NCBI RefSeq assembly: GCF_042186555.1
Contig: NC_133327.1
Location: 52,960,065 to 53,024,064 of the forward strand
DNA from: Aquarana catesbeiana
Taxonomy: Eukaryota > Chordata > Amphibia > Anura > Ranidae
Direction: 5' to 3'
Length of the DNA: 64,000 bases
Shown here: positions 45,194 through 55,239 of the stretch, one piece after another
How positions within the stretch are numbered: the stretch's first letter is position 1
Layout of the letters: every line of letters begins with the position of its first letter
The notes under the pieces: generated by a model
The model's input: the letters and a program-made list of their open reading frames with translations, nothing else
Database searches by the model: none
What the model was told of the DNA's origin: nothing
Translations under genes and position numbers: made by a program

Positions 45194-46050
45194 AAGTATA
45201 ACTAAAGGCAAAACTCTTTTTTTTTTGGTTTTGGATAGAGTGGAGAGGGATTAGAAACCCTGTCAGGTTTCATTGCTGTCTGTGCCCCCGTTAGGGGGAT
45301 TCACTCTCTCTATTTGTTGTGTTTACCATTATCATTAAAAGTGAAAGTAAAAGAAAATCCCAAATTTTGGGTTGTCTCCAGAACAGTAATAAAGGGGAAA
45401 TCTTCCAATGTGGACACTAGTTGTGGTTACCTGTGGATCCCTTAATTTGCAGGGGTTTCTTCTCACTTCCTGTTTGTCTATGGGACAGGAAGTGAAGGGA
45501 AATCTCCCCAATGGAACACAGAAGGCAAAAAAAAAAACTGATATGCCATGTACACACGGTCGGACTTTTCAGCAACAAAAGTCCGACAGCCTGTCCGACA
45601 GACTTTCAACGGACTTTTGGCGGACTTCCGATGGACTTTCTAACGAACGGACTTGCCTACACATGATCACACCAAAGTCCGACGGATTCGTACGTGATGA
45701 CGTACACCAGACTAAAATAAGGAAGTTGATAGCCAGTAGCCAATAGCTGCCCTAGCGTCGGTTTTTGTCCGTCAGACTAGCATACAGACGAGCGGATTTC
45801 TGGGTCCGGCGGAGTTACGGCGTAAAGATTTGAAGCGTGTTCCAAATCTAAAGTCCATCAGATTTTCAACTGGAAAAGTCCGCTGAAGGTCCGGTGAAGC
45901 CTGCACACGATCGGATTGTCCGCCGGATTTGGTCCGTCGGCGTCCGTCGGACCAGTCCGGTCGAAAAGTCCGACTATGTGTACGCTGCAATAGAAGTTAT
46001 AACCCACTCTATCCAAAATGAAAAAAAAAAATTGCCTTTATTTCTAATTT
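45194..46050. mobile_element. TTTAGTT-family element with MITE insertion
   Basis: Left end AAGTATAACTAAAGGC with TTTTGGATAGAGTGGAG, right end CCACTCTATCCAAAATG with GCCTTTATTTCTAATTT, are inverted. The interior has CTATGGGACAGGAAGTG and AAATCTCCCCAATGG. The MITE at 45544-45989 lies in its right part. Confidence 0.85.
45544..45989. mobile_element. MITE family I copy 9
   Basis: ATA at 45541-45543 and 45990-45992. Left end TGCCATGTACACACGGTCGG, right end ATGTGTACGCTGCA. The interior has CGTGATGACGTACACC and AGTAGCCAATAGCTGCC. Confidence 0.93.
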
Positions 46051-46422
46051 AATGAATTTTTGGACTTCATTAATTTGTGTCTTTTATATCTGCTGGGAGT
46101 TCAGGTTCAAGTCAGATAAAATAGCCGTAAAGGAAATGCTATTCATAGAGACAGTAGCTTATTACTGAAATTTTCAGGATGGTTGCTTTCCAAGCAAGAG
46201 ATTCTATGCTTTGCTTATAGTGCATACAAATCTTTCGTTAGAAGCTGAGTTCTCTGTGTGATATGATCATTATATTCTTCCAGCTTCCTCACTAGCTGAG
46301 CCGCGATCTCCGGATCATCAGAGGAGCAGCCGTGCGCTCTGCCCTGGGCTGTCATGTGTGCTGCATTGTGGTTTTGTACATGGGGTATGCATTATTCATC
46401 TCTGTGTTTTATTTACCTCCAG
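46051..46422. other. Intron end before third candidate exon
   Basis: Unique sequence. A GC-rich patch at 46295-46375 looks exon-like but neither acceptor option gives an open frame from the upstream phase-2 exon: both lead directly to a stop. The tract TGTGTTTTATTTACCTCCAG leads into the exon at 46423. Confidence 0.4.
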
Positions 46423-46506
46423 GAATGAAGAAGATGGGGAGGAATTTAACAGTGAGGATGATGGGGGAGAGGGAGATAATAACAGCCAGTGCTCCTTACT
46501 CTCTAG
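46423..46506 (+). CDS. Candidate internal exon, acidic, unidentified gene
   Basis: The acceptor ATTTACCTCCAG precedes position 46423 and the donor GTATAT follows 46506. The exon is 84 bases, phase 2 to phase 2, so it could be skipped without a frame change. Joined to the AG left by the exon at 14182 its first G makes Arg, then the frame reads NEEDGEEFNSEDDGGEG and NNSQCSLLS, ending in another AG| split codon. The acidic low-complexity content fits the Ser/Asp-rich peptide upstream. Phase agreement and strand agreement support, but do not prove, membership of one gene. No family recognised. The donor is only moderately good (no G at +5). Confidence 0.5.
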
Positions 46507-46633
46507 GTATATGGTGTGCCGTTATTCCTGCATGGTGTGCTGCCTTGCTGTGACTTCATCTGTGTGCTGTGACTTTCAACATTATACAAGATATCCAGCA
46601 AGATTCAATGCTGAAATGGTATACAGTAGATCA
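46507..46633. other. Intron start, nothing seen
   Basis: Short unique stretch after the donor. It leads into a hAT-like element. Confidence 0.4.
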
Positions 46634-46885
46634 GCCTTTCTCAACCATGGAAGCCTGAGGTTCCTCCAGAGGTTTCCAGGGGGTTCCTTGAGCAATGGGC
46701 AGTTCCTGCCTCTCAGAAACGTAATCTTGTAAAGGGAGATTATTCCCAATGACCACAAATGTAAGGAGCATTCTTCAAAGTGACCATCATGTTAATGTAC
46801 TGCGTGCTGTAGATATAGTAATTTTTAGTTGGAATCCCCTGAGCCTGGAAAGTTATTTCAAGGGTTCCTCCAGGTTAAAAAGGAA
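46634..46885. mobile_element. hAT-like element, CAGCCTTTCTCAACC end
   Basis: Left end CAGCCTTTCTCAACCATGG, interior ACCACAAATGTAAGGAG, right part TTATTTCAAGGGTTCC with CTCCAGGTTAAAAAGG. The terminal right bases are lost. Same family as 32837-34790 but without the expanded interior. Confidence 0.75.
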
Positions 46886-47446
46886 AAAGGCTACAGTAAA
46901 TAATGATACACCATACCATTTCAGAAGACCACAGATCAATTTGTGTGTGGAATTTTCTGTTTGAATCAAAAGGGAAAGTCATATATGTATATATACTAGT
47001 GTGTGGCAGTGTTGTACCTAGTCATGGTGTCAGAAGGGTGTCTGTTCTGATTGAAGAAAATGGGTTTTTCTGTTTTCTCCAGGATTGATAAAGCCTGAGC
47101 TTGGTTCTGGAGTCCAGAGACTTTGTAGAGACTTGCAAGGGATGAAGCTCCTAACCCACATTTTTCTGGAAACCAGTAACCTAACTGTGCAGGTGCACAT
47201 TATAGATAGTCATCATCAATAGTTTTGATAGGGTATTCTGTTTTAGGTTGTCCTTGTATAATATAAAGACATTTGTTAGGTTTAACCTTATGATTAAAAT
47301 ATTAGAAAACAATTTCCGATATTGAAAGAAGTCTTACTGTCTTAAATTTTGGGGACTGGCCACTTTAAAATATTAGTCCTCCTGAATCACAAAGGAGCAG
47401 CTTCATGAGCTAATTTTATAAAAGCAGCTATGAGGTCCCTTTTACT
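46886..47446. other. No gene seen
   Basis: AT-rich unassigned sequence, no frames with domains and no acceptor leading to an open phase-2 exon. Confidence 0.4.
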
Positions 47447-47659
47447 AATCGTTACATATAGTTAAAAATAAAACATGTCCGCCGAGTTCAACCAAAAGAC
47501 AAAAAAATTAATCGTGAGGAAAAAAACCCTTGCACCCTCAGAACCTTAAACCTGCAGTTGACTCAGAAGAAAGCAACCACTTCTGCATAAAGTGTGGTCT
47601 GGTTTGGTCTGATGGACATAGTTTCTACCTGATTACAAACAACAATACTGTACTTTATA

Positions 47660-47670
<11 letters not shown>
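47447..47670 (-). mobile_element. CR1-like LINE 3' end (minus strand)
   Basis: On the minus strand the words CTTTTGGTTGAACTCGGC, then AACTATATGTAAC, match the GGTTGAACTAGATGGAC...AACTATGTAAC tail of the copy at 55240-55690. Only the tail region is recognisable. Confidence 0.55.

Positions 47671-47722
<52 letters not shown>
47671..47722. repeat. (GT)n(TA)n microsatellite
   Basis: A short GT run followed by about 22 TA units. Confidence 0.95.
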
Positions 47723-47724
<2 letters not shown>

Positions 47725-47943
47725 AAAATACAAAGTAATATTCCATGGACATATTAATATCAAGTTTTGAGCATTAAAAAACACATGAAGACCATTTTAT
47801 TGCCCTACCAACAGAGAAATTTTCCCCAGACCTTAGTGAATGAAAAAGTTTCACTTTGCAAAGAATCACATGCAAGGAGAAGAAAAAAAACAGCATTTTT
47901 TTTTTTTTTTTTGCACATGATTGGTTGATGAAAGCCTTTAGAG

Positions 47944-48080
47944 CAGGGATATGCAATTAGCGGACCTCCAGCTAAGGCATTGCAACACTCTGACAGACAC
48001 AAGCATGACACCCACAGGCAAAGGCATGATGGGACTTGTAGTTTTGCAACAGCTGGAAGTCCGCTAATTACATATCCTTG
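47944..48080. mobile_element. Short hAT-like MITE
   Basis: Left end CAGGGATATGCAATTAGC and right end GCTAATTACATATCCTTG are inverted, with AGCGGACCTCCAGCT against AGCTGGAAGTCCGCT. The flanks CTTTAGAG and CATTAGAG match at seven of eight bases. 137 bp. Confidence 0.9.
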
Positions 48081-49418
48081 CATTAGAGCTTCACAACATT
48101 CACTTCTGGGAAAATTCCCAGGCAAAGTACAACTTTCCCATGCAAAGCCAAGGACAGGGCCCAATTGCCCCTTGAATAAAATACAGACGTCTTGGAATCT
48201 ATAAAGGAAACAGCAGAGGGCACCAACTAAGTGCAGTCTATAGAAAAAAACTTTAAAAAATATCACATGTGGCAACTTACAAGATGCATATAGATAAGAG
48301 CATATAATCCATCCAGTGCCATTTGCTGATGAACCTCAATGTGTCTTCAGGAGCCAGAAAGCAGTTGCGGCTATTAGGAGCTGTGTAGGACACCAGAAAC
48401 AAAACTGGACTACGCAGGACTGGAAGTGACGTCACATCTAGGGGGAGTGTGGCTACATGTTTGGGAGCGTAACATCACCTTTTTCAAGCCAATGTTTTGG
48501 AATCCACTGCCTTATAATGATCAGCTAGAGCGACCATGTCCTACTGAGATGAAAAAGAGTGCCAAGGGCGATGGATAACCCTACAATATGTTAGACTTAA
48601 GTGCCGTGTATACATCATTGCTAAAAGTTCTACCATTTAATTTATTACTTATAAAATATTAACTTAACATAATCTGGTACATGTCAAGGAGTGGAGTATC
48701 AGAATGTTTTATTCCAAACACCATATACAACACCAACCAAATGCCTTGATAAAATTCACACTACCACGCTTGGTCATAAGGCCTTAAGCTATAAGCCATA
48801 AGTTCCGTAGCGGGAAAGGCGACAAGGCATTTGGTTGCTGCTGTTTGAATTTAAGTGTTCCTGTACTCCACTCCTCTCACGGACCCTACCTGTGTTGAAT
48901 TCAAAGCCTAGCAAAGCAGGAGAGTTGGCAATCAGAAGAGAGCATGATTGTACAAATGTAACTTGAAACATTTTCTAAACTGCAAAATTATGTAAGAAAG
49001 ACTTTGACGACCCGGGGACCCTTTTAAGGCCCTATTTAAATTGGACCTTTAAATTCCTGGCATGTCACAATATAAAGCAGCTGTATATTTTTCAGAAAAG
49101 CTCCACCTTTTATCATTAAAATGCTCCAGTCTATTGACTTTGCCTAGGCTGAGATGATGACTTCAGTCTGCTGTAGACAGTAGGAAGCATTTCCTCCAGA
49201 CTCCTCTTCCCCAGTGATTAGACAGGATCATTGTTACTTTGTTGCACAGGCACCAGGATTTACATGGCTGTGTTATCTCCGAGCTGCCAGCTCAGTCCAG
49301 GATTTAGTTGTTGACCCTGGGTGATGTCTGAACAAAGATGGCTCCATTCTATTGGAGAGAAAATTAAATAAATGCATTGTCAGGGGGATTACTGTGGTCT
49401 TTAAGAGGTATTAAATAC
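48081..49418. other. No gene; mostly unique
   Basis: A repeat-like fragment near 48480-48500 contains AAGCCAATGTTTTGGAATCC. 49050-49380 is a non-repetitive stretch with CATTGTTACTTTGTTGC (SOX-like words). No acceptor with an open frame of the right phase was found. Confidence 0.4.
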
Positions 49419-49436
49419 TAGACATGTGCAATTTGT

Positions 49437-50060
49437 TTAGTTCCAAATTCGCTTTTTAACGAATTTTGACAAATTTGTTAATTTCCGAATTTCCGAATTT
49501 TTCAATTTCCAAAATTTCGAATTTCCGAATTTCAAATTTCTGAATTTCAAATTTCCAAATTTCGAATTTCCGAATTTCGAGTTTCTAATATCCGAATTTT
49601 GAATTTCAAATTTCCGAATTTCGAATTTCCGAATTTTCACATTTCCGAATTTTCAAAAGTTCGAAATTTTGGAATTTCAGAAATTCAAAATTTCCGAAAT
49701 TCAAAATTTCGGAGATGTGGAGATTTTGAAATTCTGAAATTCTGATTTGGAAATTTGAAATTCTAAATTTCGCAAATTTGAAATTTCGCAGAGTTGGAAA
49801 TTCTAAATTTCGGAAATTCGAAATTCAGAAATTGGAAAATTTCAGAAATGTGAAATTCGGAAATTGGAAAATTTTGGAAATTTGAAATTTTGGAAATTTG
49901 AAATTTCTGAAATTTGAAATTTCAGAAATTGGAAAATTCGAAATTAGGAAATTCCAAAATTCCAAAATTTGAAAATTTGAAAATCCAAAAATAAGAATGA
50001 AAACCTGAACATTCAAAACAATGAAAATCTGAAAATTCAAAAACTCCAAAATCTGAAATA
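49437..50060. repeat. Degenerate 12-14 bp satellite, both orientations
   Basis: Repeated TTCGAATTTCCGAA words on the left switch near 49655 to AAATTCGGAAATT-type words on the right, so the tract is a large imperfect palindrome. Frames across it (Lys/Phe/Ile/Asn-rich) are artefacts. Confidence 0.9.
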
Positions 50061-50074
50061 ATAACTAAGTAATA

Positions 50075-50385
50075 ATAAATATTAAATTATAGGTATTGGA
50101 ATTTTCCTTTCAAATTTGGCTGTTTGTGAACGTATTTGAACGAATTATCTGAAATAACGAATGCCGTGTCTAAACAGATGGAACGTAAAGATCTAATAAT
50201 AATAAATAACAATAATAATAATAAAACCTTTTTATTATTATTTTTTATTATTAATTTGTTCCGTTCCATTTGTTTAGATGTGGCATTTGTTATTTCGGAT
50301 AATTCGTAACTTCAGATAAATTTGTTCTCGTTATGTTCAGCCAAATTTGAAAGGAAATTCCAATACCTATAATTTAATAGTTAGT
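50075..50385. repeat. Inverted repeat, about 150-bp arms
   Basis: TAAATTATAGGTATTGGAAT at the left is mirrored by ATTCCAATACCTATAATTTA at the right. The arms share AGGAAAATTCC-type and AACGAATTATC words; the loop is rich in TAATAA. Confidence 0.88.
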
Positions 50386-50552
50386 TATTATTAGTTAGTT
50401 ATTATTTCGAATTTTACTGATTTTCTTTCTTTTTTCAGATTTTCGGATTTTTGAATTTCTGAATCTCCGAATTTTTGAATTCCGAAAAAAGCACAAAACG
50501 AATGAAATGAAAACAAACAAATTTTTTGTCAGTGCACATGTCTATTAAATAC

Positions 50553-51187
50553 CCGGAGGTGTTACTTACAAATACCAATAAGTATTACCTATTGATTATT
50601 GAGCATGTTGCACTTAACATGAAAAATATCTGATGCTAGGGTCCATGCTATTTTAAAATCCTAAACTGTCAAAAAGCTACAAAGAAGTAGAAAAAAATCA
50701 CACAGGCATCATGCAAATCAGCAGCAGCAGGATCGATAAAGAGGCCGCCTGTCTGTCCCTATGGAGCTGCTCACACTGTAAGCAAGATACTGTGAAATGT
50801 CGCTCTGTCGCTGGCCTGAACACTGCTGAACCTCGATCGCTAGCAATGGGAGCGAAATTTGCTCTAGCAAAATAAAGAGCAATTCCTTAAAGACAAACAG
50901 CTTACTTCTTAGTGGTCCTGCCAACAAAGTGCCAACAACGTGTTAGCCAGCGACAGAGTCACCCGTCTGAATTCAGCATAAAAGCAGCGTTTTATGTCAG
51001 TGACAAAATTGCCAGAAACAATCGCTCTGCATTCACCTCTATGGCTTAGCTACAAATTGCTGAAAGAGAATGATTTGTAGCAAAGCACACCAACCCAATT
51101 CTGGAGCACTAGTTTGACTTGTGACAGCAACAAATCGCTCCTTATTGACAAACCGATCCGGTGTAAATCACTAGCTACAAATGACTG
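50553..51187. other. No gene seen
   Basis: Unassigned. It contains CGATCGCTAGCAATGGGAG and other CpG-containing words, perhaps from an old MITE. No supported frames. Confidence 0.4.
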
Positions 51188-51329
51188 TTAGGCAGGCCAT
51201 ATCATTTGCAATTTTCTTTCCTTCTTTCTTTTCCTTGATCAATTCCCCCATCAACACTGACTGAATGCCCCCGCTATTGTATTCTGACAGCGGGAGGTTT
51301 CCCAGCAGTCGGAATACATCGATTGAACA

Positions 51330-52615
51330 CAGTGGCGGCTGGTGCTCAAAATTTTTGGGGGGCACAAGCAAACAGAAAAATACTGAAAAAAAAACATCAA
51401 TTGCAGCCTCACTGTGCCCATCAATTGCAGCCACTGTGCCCATCAAATGCAGCCACTGTGCCCATCAATTGCAGCCACTGTGCCCATCAATTGCAGCCAC
51501 TGTGCCCATCAAATGCAGCCACTGTGCCATCAATTGCAGCCACTGTGCCATCAATTGCAAACACTGTGCCATCAATTGCAGCCACTGTACCCATCAAATA
51601 CAGCCACTGTGCCCATCAAATACAGCCACTGTGCCCATAAAATACAGCCACTGTGCCCATCAAATACAGCCACTGTGCCATCAATTGCAGCCACTGTGCC
51701 CATCAAATACAGCCACTGTGCCCATCAAATACAGCCACTGTGCCCATCAAATATAGCCACTGTGCCATCAATTGCAGCCACTGTGCCCATCAAATATAGC
51801 CACTGTGCCCATCAATTGCAGCCACTGTGCCCATCAAATATAGCCACTGTGCCATCAATTGCAGCCACTGCGCCATCAATAGCAGCCACTGTGCCCATCA
51901 AATATAGCCACTGTGCCCATCAATTGCAGCCACTGTGCCCATCAAATATAGCCACTGTGCCATCAATTGCAGCCACTGCGCCATCAATAGCAGCCACTGT
52001 GCCCATCAAATACAGCCACTGTGCCCATCAAATGCAGCCACTGTGCCCATCAAATGCAGCCACTGTGCCCATTGAATGCAGCCACTGCCCGCCCGCTCGC
52101 TGTCTGACTGGCACTCATGCCATCTTGGTGGTGGGTCAGGTGGCGGGTGACGGTGGTAAGCTGTGGGACGGGCAGTGTGTCAGGCATCGTCGAGCTGTGT
52201 CCTCCATGTGTCTCTTTATTCCTCCTGCTAGGCGTCCAATAGGAGCGCCTGTCCTTTCAGCCCTTTAGTTGACAAGTATTAGACCCGTGCTTCCTCATTT
52301 GCGGAGAGGCGGTTCAGTGTTAGAAAAGTGAATATTCATTTGCTTTTCTATTACACCTGGGTGGGCTCTGAGCGCAAAGCTCTTCGCTCCGAGTCCACCC
52401 TATTTTGAAGCCTATTAAAGCCTATGGCTCTAATCAGGTGCTTCAAAAAAACATTCCCGCCGCTGTAATTCAGGTGCCCGGCATCCGAAAAAGGGGGCGG
52501 ACGCCTGAATAGGGGGTGGTTGTGGCTATGTATGAATCTATACATTATACATTTAGGGGGGTGGCATGATAGATGGGGCGGTGCTTGTGCACCCTTAATG
52601 GACGGACCGCCACTG
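51330..52615. mobile_element. hAT-like element with internal minisatellite
   Basis: Left end CAGTGGCGGCTGGTGCTC and right end GACGGACCGCCACTG are inverted. The exact 8-bp flank ATTGAACA occurs at 51322-51329 and 52616-52623. 1286 bp, more than half of which is a tandem array. No transposase. A right-end relative is at about 16929. Confidence 0.95.
51408..52085. repeat. Minisatellite, about 21-22 bp unit
   Basis: About 31 copies of GCCACTGTGCCCATCAA plus TTGCA, ATGCA, ATACA or ATATA. Variants are clustered in blocks, e.g. ATATA units with CGCCATCAATAGC at 51870-51990 recur in the same order. The 284-codon open frame across it is repeat translation (HCAHQLQPLCPS periodicity). Confidence 0.95.
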
Positions 52616-52751
52616 ATTGAACAAAAAAACCCCTGACAGACAGGTTGTACTTCAGTACAACCATCCTGCCAATAGATGGATCGAAATTCGTCCAGTCTCT
52701 GCTGAAACGATTAATTGCTCCTACAAAATCGCCGGTCTAATATGGCCCTGA

Positions 52752-53097
52752 GGCCCCATTCACACCTGAGTGTAGCGTTTTCAGGCAGAAAGTCGTGCGC
52801 TTTACCGCAATATTTGCAGTGTTTTTACCGCGTTTTTGCAGCGATTTTTACGCACATTTGCAGCAATTTTGTACAGGCCAAAAGGTCATCAACGTAAAAA
52901 AGCAGAAAAATGCCCATATCTGCCTAAAAACAAAGTTCCAGAACTTGTTTGAGCTTCAGGCATTTTGGAGCTTCTGGCTTCAGACGTTTTGGAGTGGATA
53001 TGTGAACCATCTCCATAGAGAATAATTGATTTTTTCCCCTCCAGTGTTTTGTAGCTTCAGGCTTCAAGCTACAAAACGCTCAGATGTGAATGGGGCC
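52752..53097. mobile_element. MITE, GGCCCCATTCACACC ends
   Basis: Left end GGCCCCATTCACACCTGAG, right end CTCAGATGTGAATGGGGCC. TGA precedes it and TAA follows, so one duplication base is changed or the flanks differ. Interior words GCGTTTTCAGGC and CTTCAGGCATTTTGGAG. Confidence 0.85.
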
Positions 53098-53100
53098 TAA

Positions 53101-53468
53101 GGCTCCATTCACACTTATGCGACTTGTCATGCAACTTTGGACATCAAAGTTGCATGACAAGTTGTTCCCCATGTTTTCCAATGATATCCATTTATATATG
53201 CGCAACTTAAAGTTTGCAGCAACTTCAAAGTAGTTCATGCACTACTTTGGTCCCACTTTCATGCAACTTGAGGGCCATAGACTTCAATGTTAGCCCTTAG
53301 AAGTTGCATGAAAGTCGTACCTGAATGTTATACAATGCAACTTGTGTGCAACAGTTGTCCACTATCACTGGTCAAAGCCAAAGTCGTTTCCAAGAACACC
53401 CATCCAAAGTTGCACCAACGTTTGCACCAACGTTGCACTCCAAATTATGCGCAAGTGTGAATGGAGCC
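53101..53468. mobile_element. MITE, GGCTCCATTCACACTT ends, TAA duplication
   Basis: Left end GGCTCCATTCACACTTATGC, right end GCGCAAGTGTGAATGGAGCC. TAA at 53098-53100 and 53469-53471. The TAA on the left is also the right flank of the preceding MITE. Confidence 0.92.
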
Positions 53469-53473
53469 TAAAA

Positions 53474-53826
53474 CCCCTTTCACACTTGTGCGACTTCAAA
53501 GTCACGTGATTTTACGGCGATTTCGCGGCCGCGATTTTGCCGCGGTTTTGTGCGACTTTGCCACGATTTGGGATCAGTACTCCTTTGTACAACTTTACAG
53601 GGTTGGGGTTTACAAATGCTTTGACCCTCAGCTTGTGCTTACAGCTTGTGCTTACAAAGTCGTACTCGCATTGAAGTTGGACCAAAGTAGCGCAGGGACT
53701 ACTTTGAAGTCGGTACGACTTAAAGTCGTGCCAATATGAATGGTAGTCATTGAAAATCATGGAGAATGACTTGTCATGCGATTTTGCAGTACAAAATCGT
53801 GGGACAAGTCGTATAACTTATCAAGC
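53474..53826. mobile_element. MITE, CCCCTTTCACACTTGTGCG left end
   Basis: CCCCTTTCACACTTGTGCG follows TAAAA. The interior (CACGTGATTTTACGGCG, GGGATCAGTACTCCTTTG, AACTTTACAGGGTTGGGG) is repeated in inverted order in the next element. The right end is degraded at CAAGTCGTATAACTTATC. Confidence 0.8.
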
Positions 53827-53829
53827 TAA

Positions 53830-54248
53830 GGCCCCTTTCACACTTATACGACTTGTCCATTGATTTTGTACTGCAAAATCGCATTCAAGGTCATTCTCCA
53901 TGATTTTCAATGACTACCATTCATATTGGCACGACTTTAAGTCATGCCGACTTCAAAGTAGTCCCTGCACTACTTTGGTCCAACTTCAATGCGAGTTGAT
54001 GTTCATAGACCTCAATGTTAAACCCTCAAGTAGCATGCAAATCGTACCCGAATAATATAGACACGATTTCAGTACGACTTTGTAAGCACAAGCTCTAAGC
54101 ACAAGCAGCTTTTGTAAACCCCAACCCTGTAAAGTCGTACAAAGTAGTACTGATCCCAAATCGCGGCGAAATCACGGTAAAATCGCGGCCGTAACATCAC
54201 GCGACTTTGAAGTCGCACAAAAATGTTCAAATGTGAAATGAGTGTACC
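53830..54248. mobile_element. Inverted neighbour of the 53474 MITE
   Basis: Starts after TAA with GGCCCCTTTCACACTTATACG and runs through the inverted counterpart of the previous element (CCCCAACCCTGTAAAGTCG, TACTGATCCCAAATCGCGG), ending near AAATGTGAAATGAGTG. Together 53474-54248 form a hairpin with roughly 370-base arms. Confidence 0.8.
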
Positions 54249-54594
54249 TAGAAAGAATAGATTGCTGCACTGAACTTCTTACCTCACTAGATGGCGCTAG
54301 AGATGAAGTACAGGTGAGCCTTCACTGCACAGTGACGGATATGACTTGTTCAGTGTAGGATGATCGCTGTATCTCCAGTTCATAATTACAATGCTAGAAA
54401 TAAAGCACAAAAATGGCCTAATTAACTACTGCTGGTCTTATTGCATCCCGGTCTATCCTCACAGTCTGCTGTCAGCTGACGAATTTAGCATTTAATGGCA
54501 GACACAGTGGAGCATACCCACCTCCTTATTTTATCAATCCCCCCTCTCCTGGAATAAAAATAATCACAAACTGTGTTAGTTAGCCAAAGAGTTA
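54249..54594. other. No gene seen
   Basis: Short unassigned stretch between MITEs. Confidence 0.4.
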
Positions 54595-55042
54595 TGCCCT
54601 GTACACACGGGCGGACTTTTCGGCAACAAAGGTCCGACAGTCTTTCCGACGGACTTTCGACAGACTTTTGGCGGACTTCCAACGGACTTTCGAATGAACG
54701 GACTTACCTACACATGATCACACCAAAGTCTGGCGGATTCGTACGTGATGACGTTCGACCGGACTAAAATAAGGGAGTTCATAGCCAGTAGCCAATAGCT
54801 GCCCCAACGTCGGTTTTCGTCCGTCAGACTAGCATACAGATAAGCAGATTTCTCGATAGGAACTGGATCCGGTGGAGTTCCAACGTAAAGATTTGAAACA
54901 TGTTCCAAATCTAAAGTCCGTCAGATTTTCGACAGAAACAGTCCGCTGAAGGTCCGATGAAGCCCACACACGGTCAGATTGTCCGCTGGATTCGGTCCGT
55001 TGGACCAGTCTGGTCGAAAAGTCCGACTGTGTGTACAGGGCA
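54595..55042. mobile_element. MITE family I copy 10
   Basis: TTA at 54592-54594 and 55043-55045. Left end TGCCCTGTACACACGGGCGG, right end CTGTGTGTACAGGGCA. Interior CGTGATGACGTTCGACC and AGTAGCCAATAGCTGCC. Confidence 0.95.
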
Positions 55043-55239
55043 TTACCCGTTTCCAGAGGGAGTGTGTACAACAACTTGAAGTTGATTCATTTTTTTTTTT
55101 TGGCACAGCCTAGAGTTGGACTTCAAGGGCAATAACTAATAAATATTAAAACCCTACTACTGTACAGCCAAACTCTAGTTGAAAAATACATTTTTATTCT
55201 GAATTACTGAGGAGTGAACTTGGTGTTGAGTTATTCACT

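Larger units (their letters stand above)
14183..46422 (+). other. Predicted intron, about 32.2 kb
   Basis: If the exons at 13965 and 46423 are consecutive, the intervening 32,240 bases form one intron starting GTAACT and ending ATTTACCTCCAG. The phase-2 donor (codon AG|) joins the first G of the downstream exon to give AGG, which keeps its acidic frame open. Skipped exons cannot be excluded. Most of the interval is transposon-derived. Confidence 0.45.
49419..50544. mobile_element. hAT-like foldback element filled with GAATTTCC satellite
   Basis: Left tip TAGACATGTGCA and right tip TGCACATGTCTA are perfectly inverted. The exact 8-bp flank TTAAATAC occurs at 49411-49418 and 50545-50552. The left half (49437-49650) is a degenerate array of GAATTTCCGAATTTC words, followed by its inverted type to 50060 and a separate palindrome at about 50075-50385. 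No transposase. Confidence 0.93.
51188..52748. mobile_element. MITE split by a hAT-like insertion
   Basis: Left AGGCAGGCCATATCATTT and right CGGTCTAATATGGCCCT are inverted end words. Its two parts (51188-51329 and 52624-52748) are separated by the hAT-like element at 51330-52615. The left part shares CGCTATTGTATTCTGACAGC with 27558. Confidence 0.6.

Noticed and set aside
46292..46372. GC-rich exon-like patch before the acidic exon
   Set aside because: Joining from the upstream phase-2 exon hits a stop at both possible acceptors, and no donor follows at a sensible position.
49200..49310. Possible next exon after TTGTTGCACAG near 49250
   Set aside because: The frame of the right phase runs to a TAG without a usable donor.
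51408..52085. CRISPR-like array of short repeats
   Set aside because: Units are contiguous with no unique spacers, and the DNA is vertebrate.
51414..52268. Longest open frame in the window, 284 codons on the + strand
   Set aside because: Almost all of it is the translated 22-bp minisatellite; all three frames are open there, and no domain or splice evidence exists.
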